DNA from: Muribaculaceae bacterium
GTDB lineage: Bacteria; Bacteroidota; Bacteroidia; Bacteroidales; Muribaculaceae
Direction of reading: 5' to 3'
Length of the DNA: 64,000 nucleotides
NCBI GenBank assembly: GCA_017553785.1
Contig: JAFZKD010000110.1
Coordinates: 22,433 to 86,432, forward strand
Position 1 is the stretch's first letter, and every line of letters starts with the position of its first letter. The notes under the pieces were generated by a model. That model saw nothing but the letters and a program-made list of their open reading frames with translations. It did not search any database and was not told where the DNA came from. Shown piece after piece: positions 1 through 9,098 of this stretch. The translations under genes were made by a program, and so were the position numbers.

Positions 1-1976
1 TTGGTATAAACATATACGGCAAAGTAGTATGTACCGCTGTTCTCCATTTGGAAGTCAACCTCCCAGTCAGTGAGCGTACCGTTGGGATCATAGGCTTCGT
101 TGGAGTCAAGAACGGTGAATGTCGAGACGTCAGTGGGATCGGTACCGATCATGAGGGCAACGCGTTCCTTGTAGTTGGCGAACGTGTTGCGCATGTTCAC
201 GATCAAGGCATAGGAAATGCCTTCCTCGATCAGGATACCCGGTGAGATGAGATAATCATCGGCTCCATCCTGGTCCTCGCCCATGTTATAGGGTCCGGTA
301 TTGACGTTCCAGCAGCCGTTGTAGCTGTTGAATTGCCATGTGTAGACGGTGCCCCAGTTGCTCACGTCATTATTGGCGTTGACAATGGTCCACAGGCTTT
401 GTGTTGACATATCGCTGAAGTCATCGAAGTAGGGGGGCACGAAAGCACTGCCGGTGAGCACCGAATTGGTGATGGCTGCTTCGCCCTGTTTGCCGTCGCA
501 GTTGACGGGCGTGATGACATAGTAGTAGCGCTCCATCTTGGCGGGCAAAGTCTCGCTGAACTCACATGCGCTCACTCCCTCGGCAACAACTACGTTGTCG
601 GGCATGCGCACGATATTGTAGGTGAGGTTCTCGAGATAACCACCGTTCTCACCTGTAGCGGGTGCGTCCCAGGTGATATAGGCTACACCGTTCTCGACGG
701 TAAGGGTGGGATTGCCCACAGGCAGCGGCGTGTCATAGCCCACAAAGGCATAGAGGCAGTTGACTGGTGAGTAGCCATCCTGGTTCTCGAGCAGCACATA
801 CAGATAGTGGTTGCCAGTGCTCAAGTTGCAGTTGATGGTTTGTTGACTGCCCGGAATTACCGATACATAGTCATTGATTTTCTCTCCATCCAACCAAACG
901 CTCATCCTGACATTGCCGCTCAGCAAGGTGCCGCCGTAGGATGCTGTGGGAACGGTAAAGGTGATTGTGCCGTCGGTAGAGCCGCCCTCGAAGTTGAAAG
1001 CCAGGTCGGTTATCGCCGCAGGAGCGTTTGCCGGGGCGGCATTGTCCTTGAAGAACACCGAAGAGGCTTGCTCATTCTTGTCCAGCTTTTGAACAAGCGT
1101 GGCACTTACATCATAGGGATCGATGGCATAAAGCACCGAACCCTCCTGTGTGACGGCCATCCACAAGAAGCATGCGCTGCGAGGCTCGTAGCCCATGCTC
1201 TGGACATACATTGTGGGTGTGACACCAATCTCACCCAATTCGCGCGTCTCTCCAGTTTTCTTGTCCACATCATACAGGATGCCGTCATAGCCCACGACAT
1301 ACATGTTGCCTTCGGGGGTGAAACCCATCGTCATCGGCTGGAACTTGTTGGGCCATGGGCAGATGGTCTCAAACAGACGGGTCTCAGGATTCCACTTGGC
1401 CATGTTCAAGCCAGTCAAGTCGCTATTGTACTGGACAGAATAGATGATGTCGCTAGTGACATCATAGGCCATCACTGAGGGAATGTAGCTGAAGTCGGCA
1501 TCACTATAGACGATTGACCATAATTCTTGAAAATCGTTTCGGCTCAAGCCGTTGTATTCTACTCCAGTCAGCGTACCAAAGAGGTCCATGGGCCTGACGC
1601 CCACAAGTTGTTCCCGTCCCATCGCGCTAGCCATGAAATCATAGCGCAGGTCGGTGGCCAGAGCTTGGAAGTCGGCTCCGTTACCAATGGTATAGGAATA
1701 GATGCCGTAGGGTACATTGGTAATGCTCATTCCATCCCATGCGTCAGAATTGGTCAGGTTGACATACATGGTGATGCCCTGGAAAATGTCGGCACTCGGT
1801 GCCTTCTTCACATTATGGGCTACACGGGATTTGAGCATTTTCGCTTTCTGTTGGTTTTGCAATGTCACCTGCTTGACCGGTGTTAACCTGGCCTCGTAGG
1901 TTGAGGACTGCTCTGCAGCGGTGGTAACCAACGCCACCAATGCGAGCATTGCGAGTAATGTCTTTAGTCGTCTCAT
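1..1976 (-). CDS. Secreted fibronectin type III / choice-of-anchor-like protein, 3' part missing
   Basis: The frame is open from an ATG at 1976 to the left edge, giving about 658 residues without a stop; the C-terminus lies outside the window. The N-terminus (MRRLKTLLAMLALVALVTT) reads as a signal peptide. Residues about 60-330 form a WD/beta-propeller-like region rich in Gly and aromatic residues (repeated YDV, MYVxGYDGILYDVD). A fibronectin type III-like segment follows at about 410-495, with the typical AYITWDAP start, and then a jelly-roll-like segment (FDDFSD, DDYLISPGI) of the kind seen in cleaved-adhesin or choice-of-anchor domains. Such proteins are usually exported to the cell surface in Bacteroidales, often with a type IX sorting tail, but that tail would be outside this window. 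Specific function unknown. Confidence 0.8.
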   Translation of the reverse strand, partial: MRRLKTLLAMLALVALVTTAAEQSSTYEARLTPVKQVTLQNQQKAKMLKSRVAHNVKKAPSADIFQGITMYVNLTNSDAWDGMSITNVPYGIYSYTIGNGADFQALATDLRYDFMASAMGREQLVGVRPMDLFGTLTGVEYNGLSRNDFQELWSIVYSDADFSYIPSVMAYDVTSDIIYSVQYNSDLTGLNMAKWNPETRLFETICPWPNKFQPMTMGFTPEGNMYVVGYDGILYDVDKKTGETRELGEIGVTPTMYVQSMGYEPRSACFLWMAVTQEGSVLYAIDPYDVSATLVQKLDKNEQASSVFFKDNAAPANAPAAITDLAFNFEGGSTDGTITFTVPTASYGGTLLSGNVRMSVWLDGEKINDYVSVIPGSQQTINCNLSTGNHYLYVLLENQDGYSPVNCLYAFVGYDTPLPVGNPTLTVENGVAYITWDAPATGENGGYLENLTYNIVRMPDNVVVAEGVSACEFSETLPAKMERYYYVITPVNCDGKQGEAAITNSVLTGSAFVPPYFDDFSDMSTQSLWTIVNANNDVSNWGTVYTWQFNSYNGCWNVNTGPYNMGEDQDGADDYLISPGILIEEGISYALIVNMRNTFANYKERVALMIGTDPTDVSTFTVLDSNEAYDPNGTLTDWEVDFQMENSGTYYFAVYVYT

Positions 1977-2048
1977 TGGCTCATAATATTAAAGGTTAAT
2001 AAAAAAGTATTGTGGTTAAGATTAAACAGATGATGTGCTGATTTTTTG

Positions 2049-2080
2049 CAAATTTACTAATAATTATTTGATTATGCAAC
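2049..2080 (-). promoter_or_regulatory. Promoter for the fibronectin-type protein
   Basis: On the minus strand TAAATTTG (2056-2049) matches the Bacteroidales -7 box TAnnTTTG exactly. A GTTG, one mismatch from TTTG, lies 20 bases upstream (2080-2077). The start codon is about 70 bases downstream. Confidence 0.5.
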
Positions 2081-2140
2081 TAAAATGGTCATAATTGTTT
2101 CTTTTTTATAATATTATTGCGGGTTTTGATTTGGGGATGT

Positions 2141-2169
2141 AAAAAAAGCGGCTGGATGATAGTCCAGCC
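2141..2169 (-). terminator. Rho-independent terminator of tnaA
   Basis: Reading leftward from the tnaA stop, a 7-bp stem GGCTGGA/TCCAGCC with a 6-base loop is followed closely by a run of seven T (complement of 2141-2147). Confidence 0.8.
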
Positions 2170-2200
2170 ACCATTGGTCTAGTTAATGGTATTATTATTT

Positions 2201-3577
2201 TTAGCCCAGTCGTTTCAATTTTACGGTGAAGTGGCGCATCAGCGGGGCTTCCCACTCGATGGCAACACCGCGGGTAATCTCGTTGCGGCGGTCATATACG
2301 TTTTTCAGCGCGGCAGCGATGACGTTCATGTGGTTGTCGGTATACACGCGACGTGCGATGCACAAGCGCAGCAAATCGAGACCACCAAAACGGTTCTCGC
2401 GGGTCACGGGGTCACGGTCGGCAAGGATATAGCCGATCTCACAACCGCGGATGCCGGCTTCGAGATAGAGTTCGCAAGTAAGGGTCTGAGCAGGGAACTC
2501 TTCCTTGGGCACATTGCACAGCACCTTGTCGGCGTCGATGAACAGGGCGTGGCCACCCACGGGACGCTGATAGGGGATACCGTACTCGTCAAGTTTGCTT
2601 GCGAGGTATTGTACCTGATGGATGCGGGTCTCCAGCATCTGAAATTCGGTGTTCTCGTCAAGACCTACAGCCAGAGCGTTCAGGTCGCGTCCGTTCATAC
2701 CACCATAGGTGATAAATCCCTCGAAGGGAATGCAGAACAGTTTAGCTCCTTCGTACCAGTCCTCGCGGTTGGTAGCGATGAAACCACCCATGTTGACAAC
2801 ACCGTCCTTCTTGGCTGACATCGTCATGGCATCCACATAGGAGTACATCTCGAGGGCGATTTCTTTAATGGTCTTGTCGGCATAGCCTTCCTCACGGGTC
2901 TTGATGAAATAGGCGTTCTCGGCAAAGCGGGCGCTATCCATCACAACGGGCACGTCATACTTGTGGCACAGTTCACAGGTCTCGCGGATGTTCTGCATCG
3001 ACACGGGCTGTCCGCCAACAGTGTTGTTGGTCACGGTAAGAACCATGAAGGGTACGTTGCCCTTGTTCTCGCTCAGCACCTTCTCCAACTTCTCGAGCGA
3101 CACGTTGCCCTTGAAGGGAATTTCGAGCTGGGTGTTCTTGGCCTCGTCGATGGTGACGTCGATAGCCGATGCGTGACGGCTCTCGATGTGGCCCTTGGTG
3201 GTGTCGAAGTGGGCGTTGCCGGGGATGACATTACCCTGCTTTACCAGATAGGAGAATAACACGTTCTCGGCAGCGCGGCCCTGATGCGTCGGGATGACGT
3301 ACTTGAAACCGAAAATGCGCTGTACAACGCTCTGGAACTTGTAGAACGACGTTGCGCCGGCGTAACTCTCGTCACCCAGCATCATCTCGGCCCACTGGCG
3401 ATCACTCATCGCGCCAGTACCCGAATCGGTAAGACAATCAATGTAAACCTGCTCGGCTTTGAGCATGAAAACATTGTTGTGAGCTTCCTTGAGCCACTGC
3501 TCACGCTCGGCACGTGTGCTCTTGCGAAGCGGCTCAATCATCTTGATTTTCCAAGATTCGGCAAATGGTAATTCCAT
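2201..3577 (-). CDS. tnaA: Tryptophanase (L-tryptophan indole-lyase)
   Basis: A 458-residue PLP enzyme of the beta-eliminating lyase family, which splits L-tryptophan to indole, pyruvate and ammonia. The Schiff-base lysine lies in MSAKKDGVVNMGG (about residue 257) and the family stretches LLTDSGTG-like (DCLTDSGTGAMSD), PTHQGRAAENV and VMDSARFAENAYFIK are present. The sister enzyme tyrosine phenol-lyase is the main alternative. Two features favour tryptophanase: the DSARFAENAYF stretch, where phenol-lyases have DATRCVENAYF, and a His in the C-terminal MRHFTVKL, where phenol-lyases carry Phe. The gene stands alone with its own promoter and terminator. The roughly 80-base leader shows no TnaC-like Trp-containing leader peptide, so the E. 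coli control mechanism is not evident here. Confidence 0.92.
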   Translation of the reverse strand: MELPFAESWKIKMIEPLRKSTRAEREQWLKEAHNNVFMLKAEQVYIDCLTDSGTGAMSDRQWAEMMLGDESYAGATSFYKFQSVVQRIFGFKYVIPTHQGRAAENVLFSYLVKQGNVIPGNAHFDTTKGHIESRHASAIDVTIDEAKNTQLEIPFKGNVSLEKLEKVLSENKGNVPFMVLTVTNNTVGGQPVSMQNIRETCELCHKYDVPVVMDSARFAENAYFIKTREEGYADKTIKEIALEMYSYVDAMTMSAKKDGVVNMGGFIATNREDWYEGAKLFCIPFEGFITYGGMNGRDLNALAVGLDENTEFQMLETRIHQVQYLASKLDEYGIPYQRPVGGHALFIDADKVLCNVPKEEFPAQTLTCELYLEAGIRGCEIGYILADRDPVTRENRFGGLDLLRLCIARRVYTDNHMNVIAAALKNVYDRRNEITRGVAIEWEAPLMRHFTVKLKRLG

Positions 3578-3665
3578 TGTAAATGAATTATTTAGGTTAA
3601 ACTTTTTTGTCCTTAGTAATCAAAATCCGAGCTCCCTAAAAAGGTAATTATATTCAAATTTTATG

Positions 3666-3696
3666 CAAAGTTACGGTAACTTGGCGAACTGGCAAA
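3666..3696 (-). promoter_or_regulatory. tnaA promoter
   Basis: On the minus strand TTTG (3696-3693), a 19-base spacer and TAACTTTG (3673-3666) give a full match to the Bacteroidales -33/-7 consensus. Transcription should start near 3659, about 80 bases before the ATG. Confidence 0.75.
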
Positions 3697-3817
3697 AAAA
3701 CAACGGATTTTTTTGCCTCATTGATTTTTTTTAACAGTTAATGACCGGAATGAAACGGATCAGAAGATGATGGGAAAGTTTATGTGTACGTTGCTCCGGC
3801 ATCAGCAAATGCCGGTG

Positions 3818-4285
3818 TCACTGCATGGCTTCGAGAAGCAAGCCAAAGAAGATGTAGGCAGCGAACAGGATTAGGGTAAAGACGATGGCGCGCCCCAAGC
3901 ATCCCCAAGCGCTGATTCCTTGTTTTTTCTTTTTCTTTGATTTCTTTTTCCCTGATTTTTTCTTAGGGCTTGTGGTGTTTACAGTTCTGTTGCTACCGCC
4001 CACGCCCGTGTAGCGGTAGGAAGTTGATGCTTGCTTCATGCGTGGTTTGTGGGGAGGGGGTGTTGACTGCTGTCGTTCGGGAGGCGTGTCAAAGCTGATG
4101 TCTGACGCCGGTTTGCGCTTGACGGGTTCGGTATCCATCTCGCTGCGTGTGGTGACACGGGCTTTAGGGATGGGCTGGTGGGCTTGCAGCAAGCATTGGG
4201 GACAAACAATCACGCCGTCATTGGCAATGAGTTGCTCGTTGCTGATCTCCAGTTTTTTACCGCATTTAGGACAAGTCCAGCGCAT
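3818..4285 (-). CDS. Zinc-ribbon, single-pass membrane protein
   Basis: A 155-residue protein. The N-terminus holds a four-cysteine zinc ribbon of MJ0042 type (CPKCGKKL at residues 5-12 and CPQC at about 28-31). The middle is low-complexity and rich in Pro, Ser and Lys, with a run of lysines before the membrane at about 108-122. The C-terminus is one hydrophobic helix (GRAIVFTLILFAAYIFFGLLL, split here as GRAIVFTLIL and FAAYIFFGLLL). The ribbon is expected on the cytoplasmic side. It is the last gene of the minus-strand cluster that includes the tubulin-like and actin-like genes, which suggests a membrane-anchored accessory part of that system. No specific function is recognised. Confidence 0.75.
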   Translation of the reverse strand: MRWTCPKCGKKLEISNEQLIANDGVIVCPQCLLQAHQPIPKARVTTRSEMDTEPVKRKPASDISFDTPPERQQSTPPPHKPRMKQASTSYRYTGVGGSNRTVNTTSPKKKSGKKKSKKKKKQGISAWGCLGRAIVFTLILFAAYIFFGLLLEAMQ

Positions 4286-4322
4286 AGTTATTTTTGTTTT
4301 TTGTTTTGAGCAACCAGCAGTT

Positions 4323-4357
4323 AGCTGTTAGCAGGTTAGGAGAACCCGCTAACAGCT
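4323..4357. repeat. Hairpin between two cluster genes
   Basis: AGCTGTTAGC (4323-4332) and GCTAACAGCT (4348-4357) form a perfect 10-bp inverted repeat with a 15-base loop, with further TTAGC/GCTAA copies beside it. There is no T-run, so it may be an attenuating or RNA-stabilising hairpin rather than a terminator. Confidence 0.45.
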
Positions 4358-4377
4358 ATGCTAACCGCTATAGTTGG

Positions 4378-5574
4378 TTATCCCTCGTAGTGGATAATGG
4401 CCTTGACAATCACATGCCACTTGCCGTCGATGAATTCGGCTTCACCGGGACGGTCGGTCACGATGCGGGTGCCGTTAGGAATCTGGATGGCGTTGCCAGA
4501 GCATGCGCGAATCAGGTTCTCGGCAGGCATCATCAGTGCGAAGGTGTGGACCTCGGGTTTGTCGATTACCTCAAACTTGCCATGTTCGCCGTCGAACGTG
4601 GTGAGTACATAGATGGAGTTGCCCGGTTCAAAGGTGTCGCTGATTCGGGTGAAGTCGTCATTCTCGTCGGGCTTGCTCATGAACAGGTTCATGACTTCTT
4701 TTTCCTCTTCCTCAACAGGTTGCTCAACAGGTTGCTCCTCTTCGGGTTCAACATTCTCCTCTTCAATTTCAGCACCTTCGCCTGCTTCTTCTTGGTACTC
4801 ATCATCGGCAACAAGACCTAAAATGGGTTCTGTGTCACCATTGGTGATGGCTTTGCCGGTCAGTCGGATCGATAGCGCCTTCATCTGGTCGGCGGCATCG
4901 GTCGAGAATTCCTGCAGGTTGGCATTGGTGCGCTCGAGTTCGCGTGCAAAGGTGTGACGCATCTCCTTGATTTTACCGCGATTGCTCAGGGCGGTCAGCA
5001 AAGCGCACAAGCCAAGCAACGAGCCAAGAATACCTAACCACAAGGGCAGGTTCACGGGACAGGACACACCTGCCTGTTGCTCTTTCTTAGGCTTGGCAAC
5101 AGCATTGTCGGGGGTTTGCTCTTCTCCGTCGGCCTTTACCTCCTCGGTGTTCTCACCTTCAGGTGAGGTCGTTTCGGGTACAGCATTGGCGATTTCGGGA
5201 TGCTCGGTAATGAAGGCCTGGAAATCAGGCTCGACGAGTTTCCACACTTGTGGTATCACGAGTTCCTTGAGGTCGTTCATGCTACCACCCTTGTCCTCGC
5301 TCTTCTTGAATTCATTGTAGATTTTTTCCCACTTGGCACCCTGGTTGCCATAGACGTCGTTGTTAAGGTCATCGAGGGTGTAGCCCTGGGGGAAACGTCT
5401 CTGCATCTCGTCAGATTTTTTTGCAAAGCCCTTGGCATAGGCTGTGTAGTGGGCACAGCGGGCGATACCCTGTTTCCACAACGCGGGCGAGAGAGGCTGG
5501 TCGGCATTCTGTTGCGCCATTACCGACGTGGCGAGGCAGATGATGGCTGCCAAAAATAATGTGAAGCGTTTCAT
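4378..5574 (-). CDS. Single-pass membrane protein of the tubulin/actin-like cluster
   Basis: A 398-residue protein with a signal peptide (MKRFTLFLAAIICLATSVMA, then QQ). An exported segment of about 150 residues is followed by a transmembrane helix near residues 172-195 (LPLWLGILGSLLGLCALLTAL region), then a heptad-like stretch (KEMRHTFARELERTNANLQEF), a strongly acidic Glu-rich linker (about 265-295) and a C-terminal globular part of about 100 residues that starts after DENDDFTRISD. This suggests a periplasmic N-terminus and a cytoplasmic coiled coil and tail, able to link envelope and cytoplasm. It begins 19 bases after the stop of the actin-like gene, so it is almost certainly co-transcribed. 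No family recognised. Confidence 0.75.
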   Translation of the reverse strand: MKRFTLFLAAIICLATSVMAQQNADQPLSPALWKQGIARCAHYTAYAKGFAKKSDEMQRRFPQGYTLDDLNNDVYGNQGAKWEKIYNEFKKSEDKGGSMNDLKELVIPQVWKLVEPDFQAFITEHPEIANAVPETTSPEGENTEEVKADGEEQTPDNAVAKPKKEQQAGVSCPVNLPLWLGILGSLLGLCALLTALSNRGKIKEMRHTFARELERTNANLQEFSTDAADQMKALSIRLTGKAITNGDTEPILGLVADDEYQEEAGEGAEIEEENVEPEEEQPVEQPVEEEEKEVMNLFMSKPDENDDFTRISDTFEPGNSIYVLTTFDGEHGKFEVIDKPEVHTFALMMPAENLIRACSGNAIQIPNGTRIVTDRPGEAEFIDGKWHVIVKAIIHYEG

Positions 5575-5593
5575 AACTTTGAGAGATTTATGA

Positions 5594-8500
5594 TTATTGG
5601 TTAAACTTACTGATGATGTCGTTGCGCAGGTTCTTGAGCAGATTGTGGCGAATCACGCCGATGATGGGATAGAAGAAGGGAACATCCTCGACCACATCGG
5701 TGGCGTTATACCGCCCTTTCAGGAACGTGTTGATGCCTGCGGTGAGGTAGTTGGCCAGGTTGTCACTGAGCACACTCTCGAACAGGCGTAGCACGTTGTT
5801 CTCGATGCCGAATTCGTCCTTGATGGTGGCGTCGCACAGGTCAATAAAGAACTGATTGAATTCCTTGACTTTCTCAACCAGGCGGTCGCGCGTTTCAATT
5901 GACTCGACTTGAGCCATGGTCAGCTCATTATCGCCCAGCATCGAGCAGCAGTAGCGCATGCGTTTCACGCTGGTGGCGTTGTAGCGGGCGACATCGGCCT
6001 GGCGGTCCAGACGTTTGTTCTCCAGCTTGATGCCACCGCGGCAGGTGATCTGCTTGGGACACTTGTTCTCGATTTTGATCTCAAAATTCTCGTTGTACAG
6101 CTTGCCATATACCCGTTCAACGATGATTTGCGTGAGCATGTTGATGCGGCTCACCGATCCCAGGATATTCAGAATCTTGCTGCCGGTACCCGAGAAATAG
6201 ATCTGTTTGGGCATCTCATAGCCGCGCTGCTTCATGGCTTGGGCGATATAGTAGATGATTGCAGTATAGAAGTACATGAATATCAAGCGACGCTGGCTGT
6301 CGTTGCGCAACAGGGCATTGTAGCTGTACAGGTTGCGGTCAATCTCGCGTAGTGTACGCAGTTCTTCGACATTCTCGATCGAGAAGAGGAAGGCATTGAT
6401 GTCCTCGCTGCGCTTTTGGGCCATGATGTCGTTAAGGATACTGCTCAAGTAGGCGATGCTGTTGCCCTTGTCATTCTCAATCAACTGCTTGAAGTAGCGC
6501 GTGTAGTGCTGCAATAGCGGGTTGTTGTCGGCGTCCTTGTCGGTGAACCCGTCGCCAAAGATGGCATTGCCGGCAAATCTGAACGAAGAGATGGCGACAG
6601 GTTCGCTGCTCATGCGGTCTTCGCTAGGTTGGTAGATCACTATGTCGCAAGTGCCGCCGCCGATGTCGATAGACACATAGCTGCTGCCTGCGACTTCGGC
6701 GCCACTGTAGTAATAGGCTGGAGCAAGGCTCTCAGGGTAAGAACGCAGGTTATCCAAGTCATCATTGATATAGGTTTTGAACAGCTCGGTCCAAGTGCGC
6801 TCCAGTGCGTCGCGGTCGGCACCGCCCATGCTGACGGGGTAGAAATAGACGATTTCGGTGCGGCGCAGGTCCGCATTCTCGAGCAGGGCTTTGGCCTTGA
6901 TGAGCAGGGTCAGCTCCCGCAGGAACGATTTTGCCAATTCGGTGTCACCTTTCCACTTTAGATTGGTGGTCACCTCATAGCCGTGGAAGTAGCGGCGCTC
7001 ATACAGGAATGGGATATTGACACTGCTGAACAGCTTGCTGTCAATGCCGCTGTTCTCGTTGCGGGCCAGCGCCGAGCGTAGCGGGAAACCGTACACACTG
7101 TCAATCTCGCGAGGAACAAATTCCACACGTTGCACCTGCTCGGCATACTCGAGTGAATGCGGTTTGTGAAGTGATGCGACGAGTACCTGCTTGGCTCCGT
7201 ATTCAAAGGTGAAAGGCTGTGATGGCTGTCCCCGTTCGGCCCATTCCACATGGGTGTTGGTCGTGCCGAAGTCCACGGCAAAAATCAGCTCCTTGGCATT
7301 GGGCGTGTAGGGCTTCCATTGCGGGATGATGACACCTCCCGAACGGCCCAGGTAATTCTGCACGCTCACCTCGATGTAGTCAAACGAACCGTTGACGTCA
7401 TAATAGGATGTGCTGTATCCCGAGTGGGAACGGATGTCATCGGTTACGTTCAAACCGTCGCTCTTGATGCCGTTCTTGTAGAACCGCAGGGTGGCTCCGC
7501 CGCTCTCGATCATGGTGAACAGCTCTACCGTGTAGTCATCGTTCACATCGGTCTTGACGAACGGGAAGATCGATGTGGATATTGTAGCCCCCACCACGCG
7601 GCCGGTGCCGCGGCGCTCGTCAAATGACCATGTGTGGTCGCTGATGGGGAAATATTTACGCGAGAGTTCGATATAGCGGTTCTCGCCTTTTTTCACACGG
7701 ATTCTCAAGGTCACCATCACGCTGCCATCGGCAAATTCCTCGATGTCCATGACGTGGCGTCCGGCGATGGTCCCCTTCAGGTATTCGGTATCGAAATAAG
7801 TGAACAGCAGCGGTTTCAATGGCAGCAGGTAGCCGCACGTGGGTTGTGGGGTGCGGGGCTTGAGATTGCCGTCAAAGAAATGGTCGGTGTCAATCACACA
7901 ACCGCTGTCTAATCTGACGATGGTGTCGGTAAGGAAGTCATCAGTGGTGACAAACGGGTACTGTATCGATGTGTCGGGCAGTTTGCGGTCATTCAGGGGA
8001 ATGCCGGACGCCAGCACGGTGGTCGCGCTATCCCATTCCTTGTCGATGTAGCGGAAGTGCTCCACACTGCCGTTGAAGCCGTTGAGCAATACCAAGGGCA
8101 ATTCTTTTTTGTCCTGGGGCATCGTGGGACTGATGACAAAGTCGCTCTCGCTGGCTGCGGTGCGGATGTCGAGCACGCGCTTGTGGTAGAAACGAGCGCC
8201 CAGCACACTCACGTCGATGCCACCGCCAAAGGGGTCATAGGTGTGTTCCAACTGTTCCAGCACCGTTCCGGCGCGTCCCTCGTCCAGCGCATCCAGATTG
8301 GGGATGACTGTCGATATGCGACGGTATAGCTCGGGCCGGTTGGCACGAAGCGGTTCCAGGTTCTTCTGCATGTAGGCGTAAACCTCGCCGCAGTTGATTC
8401 GCAGGGTGGGGTAGGCGTTCATCAGCAGATACATGTAGAAGACGAAATCCTCGTCACGCTGCCACAGGTGGCGGGTTTCGCTAAACAGGCTGACGCCCTG

Positions 8501-9037
8501 TTCCACTTTGATAGCGTCGATTGTGCCCAGTGCGGGAGCCGCCATCACTACCGAGGCAGGTGACGTGCCGCCCAGCACTTGCCTGTCCCACATGATGATG
8601 TACCAGTCCTTGAGCATATCGAAATTGTAAACTTTGTCGCTGCGCAGGAACAGGTCCAATGTCTCACCGTACAAGCGGTGTTGGGGATTGGCCTTCAGTT
8701 GTTCGATGCACTCCTCGCGGTTCCAGCGGATGATGCGCAGGTAATCCTTGTGGTTCTCGTAGTCAAAGAACAACTGCGCCACGTCCAGCGCGTTGGATAC
8801 CAACCGCTCGTTCATGCGGGCGCCGCGCAACCGTTCGTTGGCCAGTTGCTTGAAGGCGTTTTTCACCAAGTCCAGTTGAGCTAGCGGGCTAGGAATCGCA
8901 GTGCGCGGGTTCTCGCTCAGACCGCCGTCAGGATCCTTGATGCGCGCGATGTCGTCATCACTGTAGGGGGCATGAGCAATCCAGTCCTCCTCACCGTTCT
9001 TGGTCGTGTTGTTGCTATAGGATAATATCTCGCTCAT
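5594..9037 (-). CDS. Large protein with C-terminal actin/Hsp70-fold ATPase domain
   Basis: A 1147-residue cytoplasmic protein with no signal peptide. The first 580 or so residues match nothing I recognise. From about 585 the elements of the actin/Hsp70/FtsA ATPase fold appear in order: phosphate-1 loop FAVDFGTTNTHVEW (about 585-598), phosphate-2 loop SIDIGGGTCDIVIYQ (about 787-801) and adenosine loop IYFSGTGSKIL (about 944-954). The last 150 residues look helical. This arrangement differs from DnaK, which has the ATPase first and a substrate domain after it. The SrfB-like family of large putative virulence factors has a comparable loop layout, but I cannot confirm homology. The gene sits between a tubulin-like GTPase gene (61 bases upstream) and a membrane-protein gene, in one transcription unit. 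A filament-forming or nucleotide-switch role is inferred. Confidence 0.82.
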   Translation of the reverse strand: MSEILSYSNNTTKNGEEDWIAHAPYSDDDIARIKDPDGGLSENPRTAIPSPLAQLDLVKNAFKQLANERLRGARMNERLVSNALDVAQLFFDYENHKDYLRIIRWNREECIEQLKANPQHRLYGETLDLFLRSDKVYNFDMLKDWYIIMWDRQVLGGTSPASVVMAAPALGTIDAIKVEQGVSLFSETRHLWQRDEDFVFYMYLLMNAYPTLRINCGEVYAYMQKNLEPLRANRPELYRRISTVIPNLDALDEGRAGTVLEQLEHTYDPFGGGIDVSVLGARFYHKRVLDIRTAASESDFVISPTMPQDKKELPLVLLNGFNGSVEHFRYIDKEWDSATTVLASGIPLNDRKLPDTSIQYPFVTTDDFLTDTIVRLDSGCVIDTDHFFDGNLKPRTPQPTCGYLLPLKPLLFTYFDTEYLKGTIAGRHVMDIEEFADGSVMVTLRIRVKKGENRYIELSRKYFPISDHTWSFDERRGTGRVVGATISTSIFPFVKTDVNDDYTVELFTMIESGGATLRFYKNGIKSDGLNVTDDIRSHSGYSTSYYDVNGSFDYIEVSVQNYLGRSGGVIIPQWKPYTPNAKELIFAVDFGTTNTHVEWAERGQPSQPFTFEYGAKQVLVASLHKPHSLEYAEQVQRVEFVPREIDSVYGFPLRSALARNENSGIDSKLFSSVNIPFLYERRYFHGYEVTTNLKWKGDTELAKSFLRELTLLIKAKALLENADLRRTEIVYFYPVSMGGADRDALERTWTELFKTYINDDLDNLRSYPESLAPAYYYSGAEVAGSSYVSIDIGGGTCDIVIYQPSEDRMSSEPVAISSFRFAGNAIFGDGFTDKDADNNPLLQHYTRYFKQLIENDKGNSIAYLSSILNDIMAQKRSEDINAFLFSIENVEELRTLREIDRNLYSYNALLRNDSQRRLIFMYFYTAIIYYIAQAMKQRGYEMPKQIYFSGTGSKILNILGSVSRINMLTQIIVERVYGKLYNENFEIKIENKCPKQITCRGGIKLENKRLDRQADVARYNATSVKRMRYCCSMLGDNELTMAQVESIETRDRLVEKVKEFNQFFIDLCDATIKDEFGIENNVLRLFESVLSDNLANYLTAGINTFLKGRYNATDVVEDVPFFYPIIGVIRHNLLKNLRNDIISKFNQ

Positions 9038-9098
9038 TTATTTATTGTCTCAAATATTTTTGTCTAAAGCCTAAAGTCTGGAGTCTAAAGTCCAAAGC

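Noticed and set aside
2186-2818. Long plus-strand open frame opposite tnaA
   Set aside because: It lies antisense to a clear tryptophanase and its translation has no recognisable domain; it is a shadow of the real gene.
5594-9037. DnaK chaperone
   Set aside because: The ATPase loops are at the C-terminal half after 580 unrelated residues and no substrate-binding domain follows; DnaK order is the reverse.
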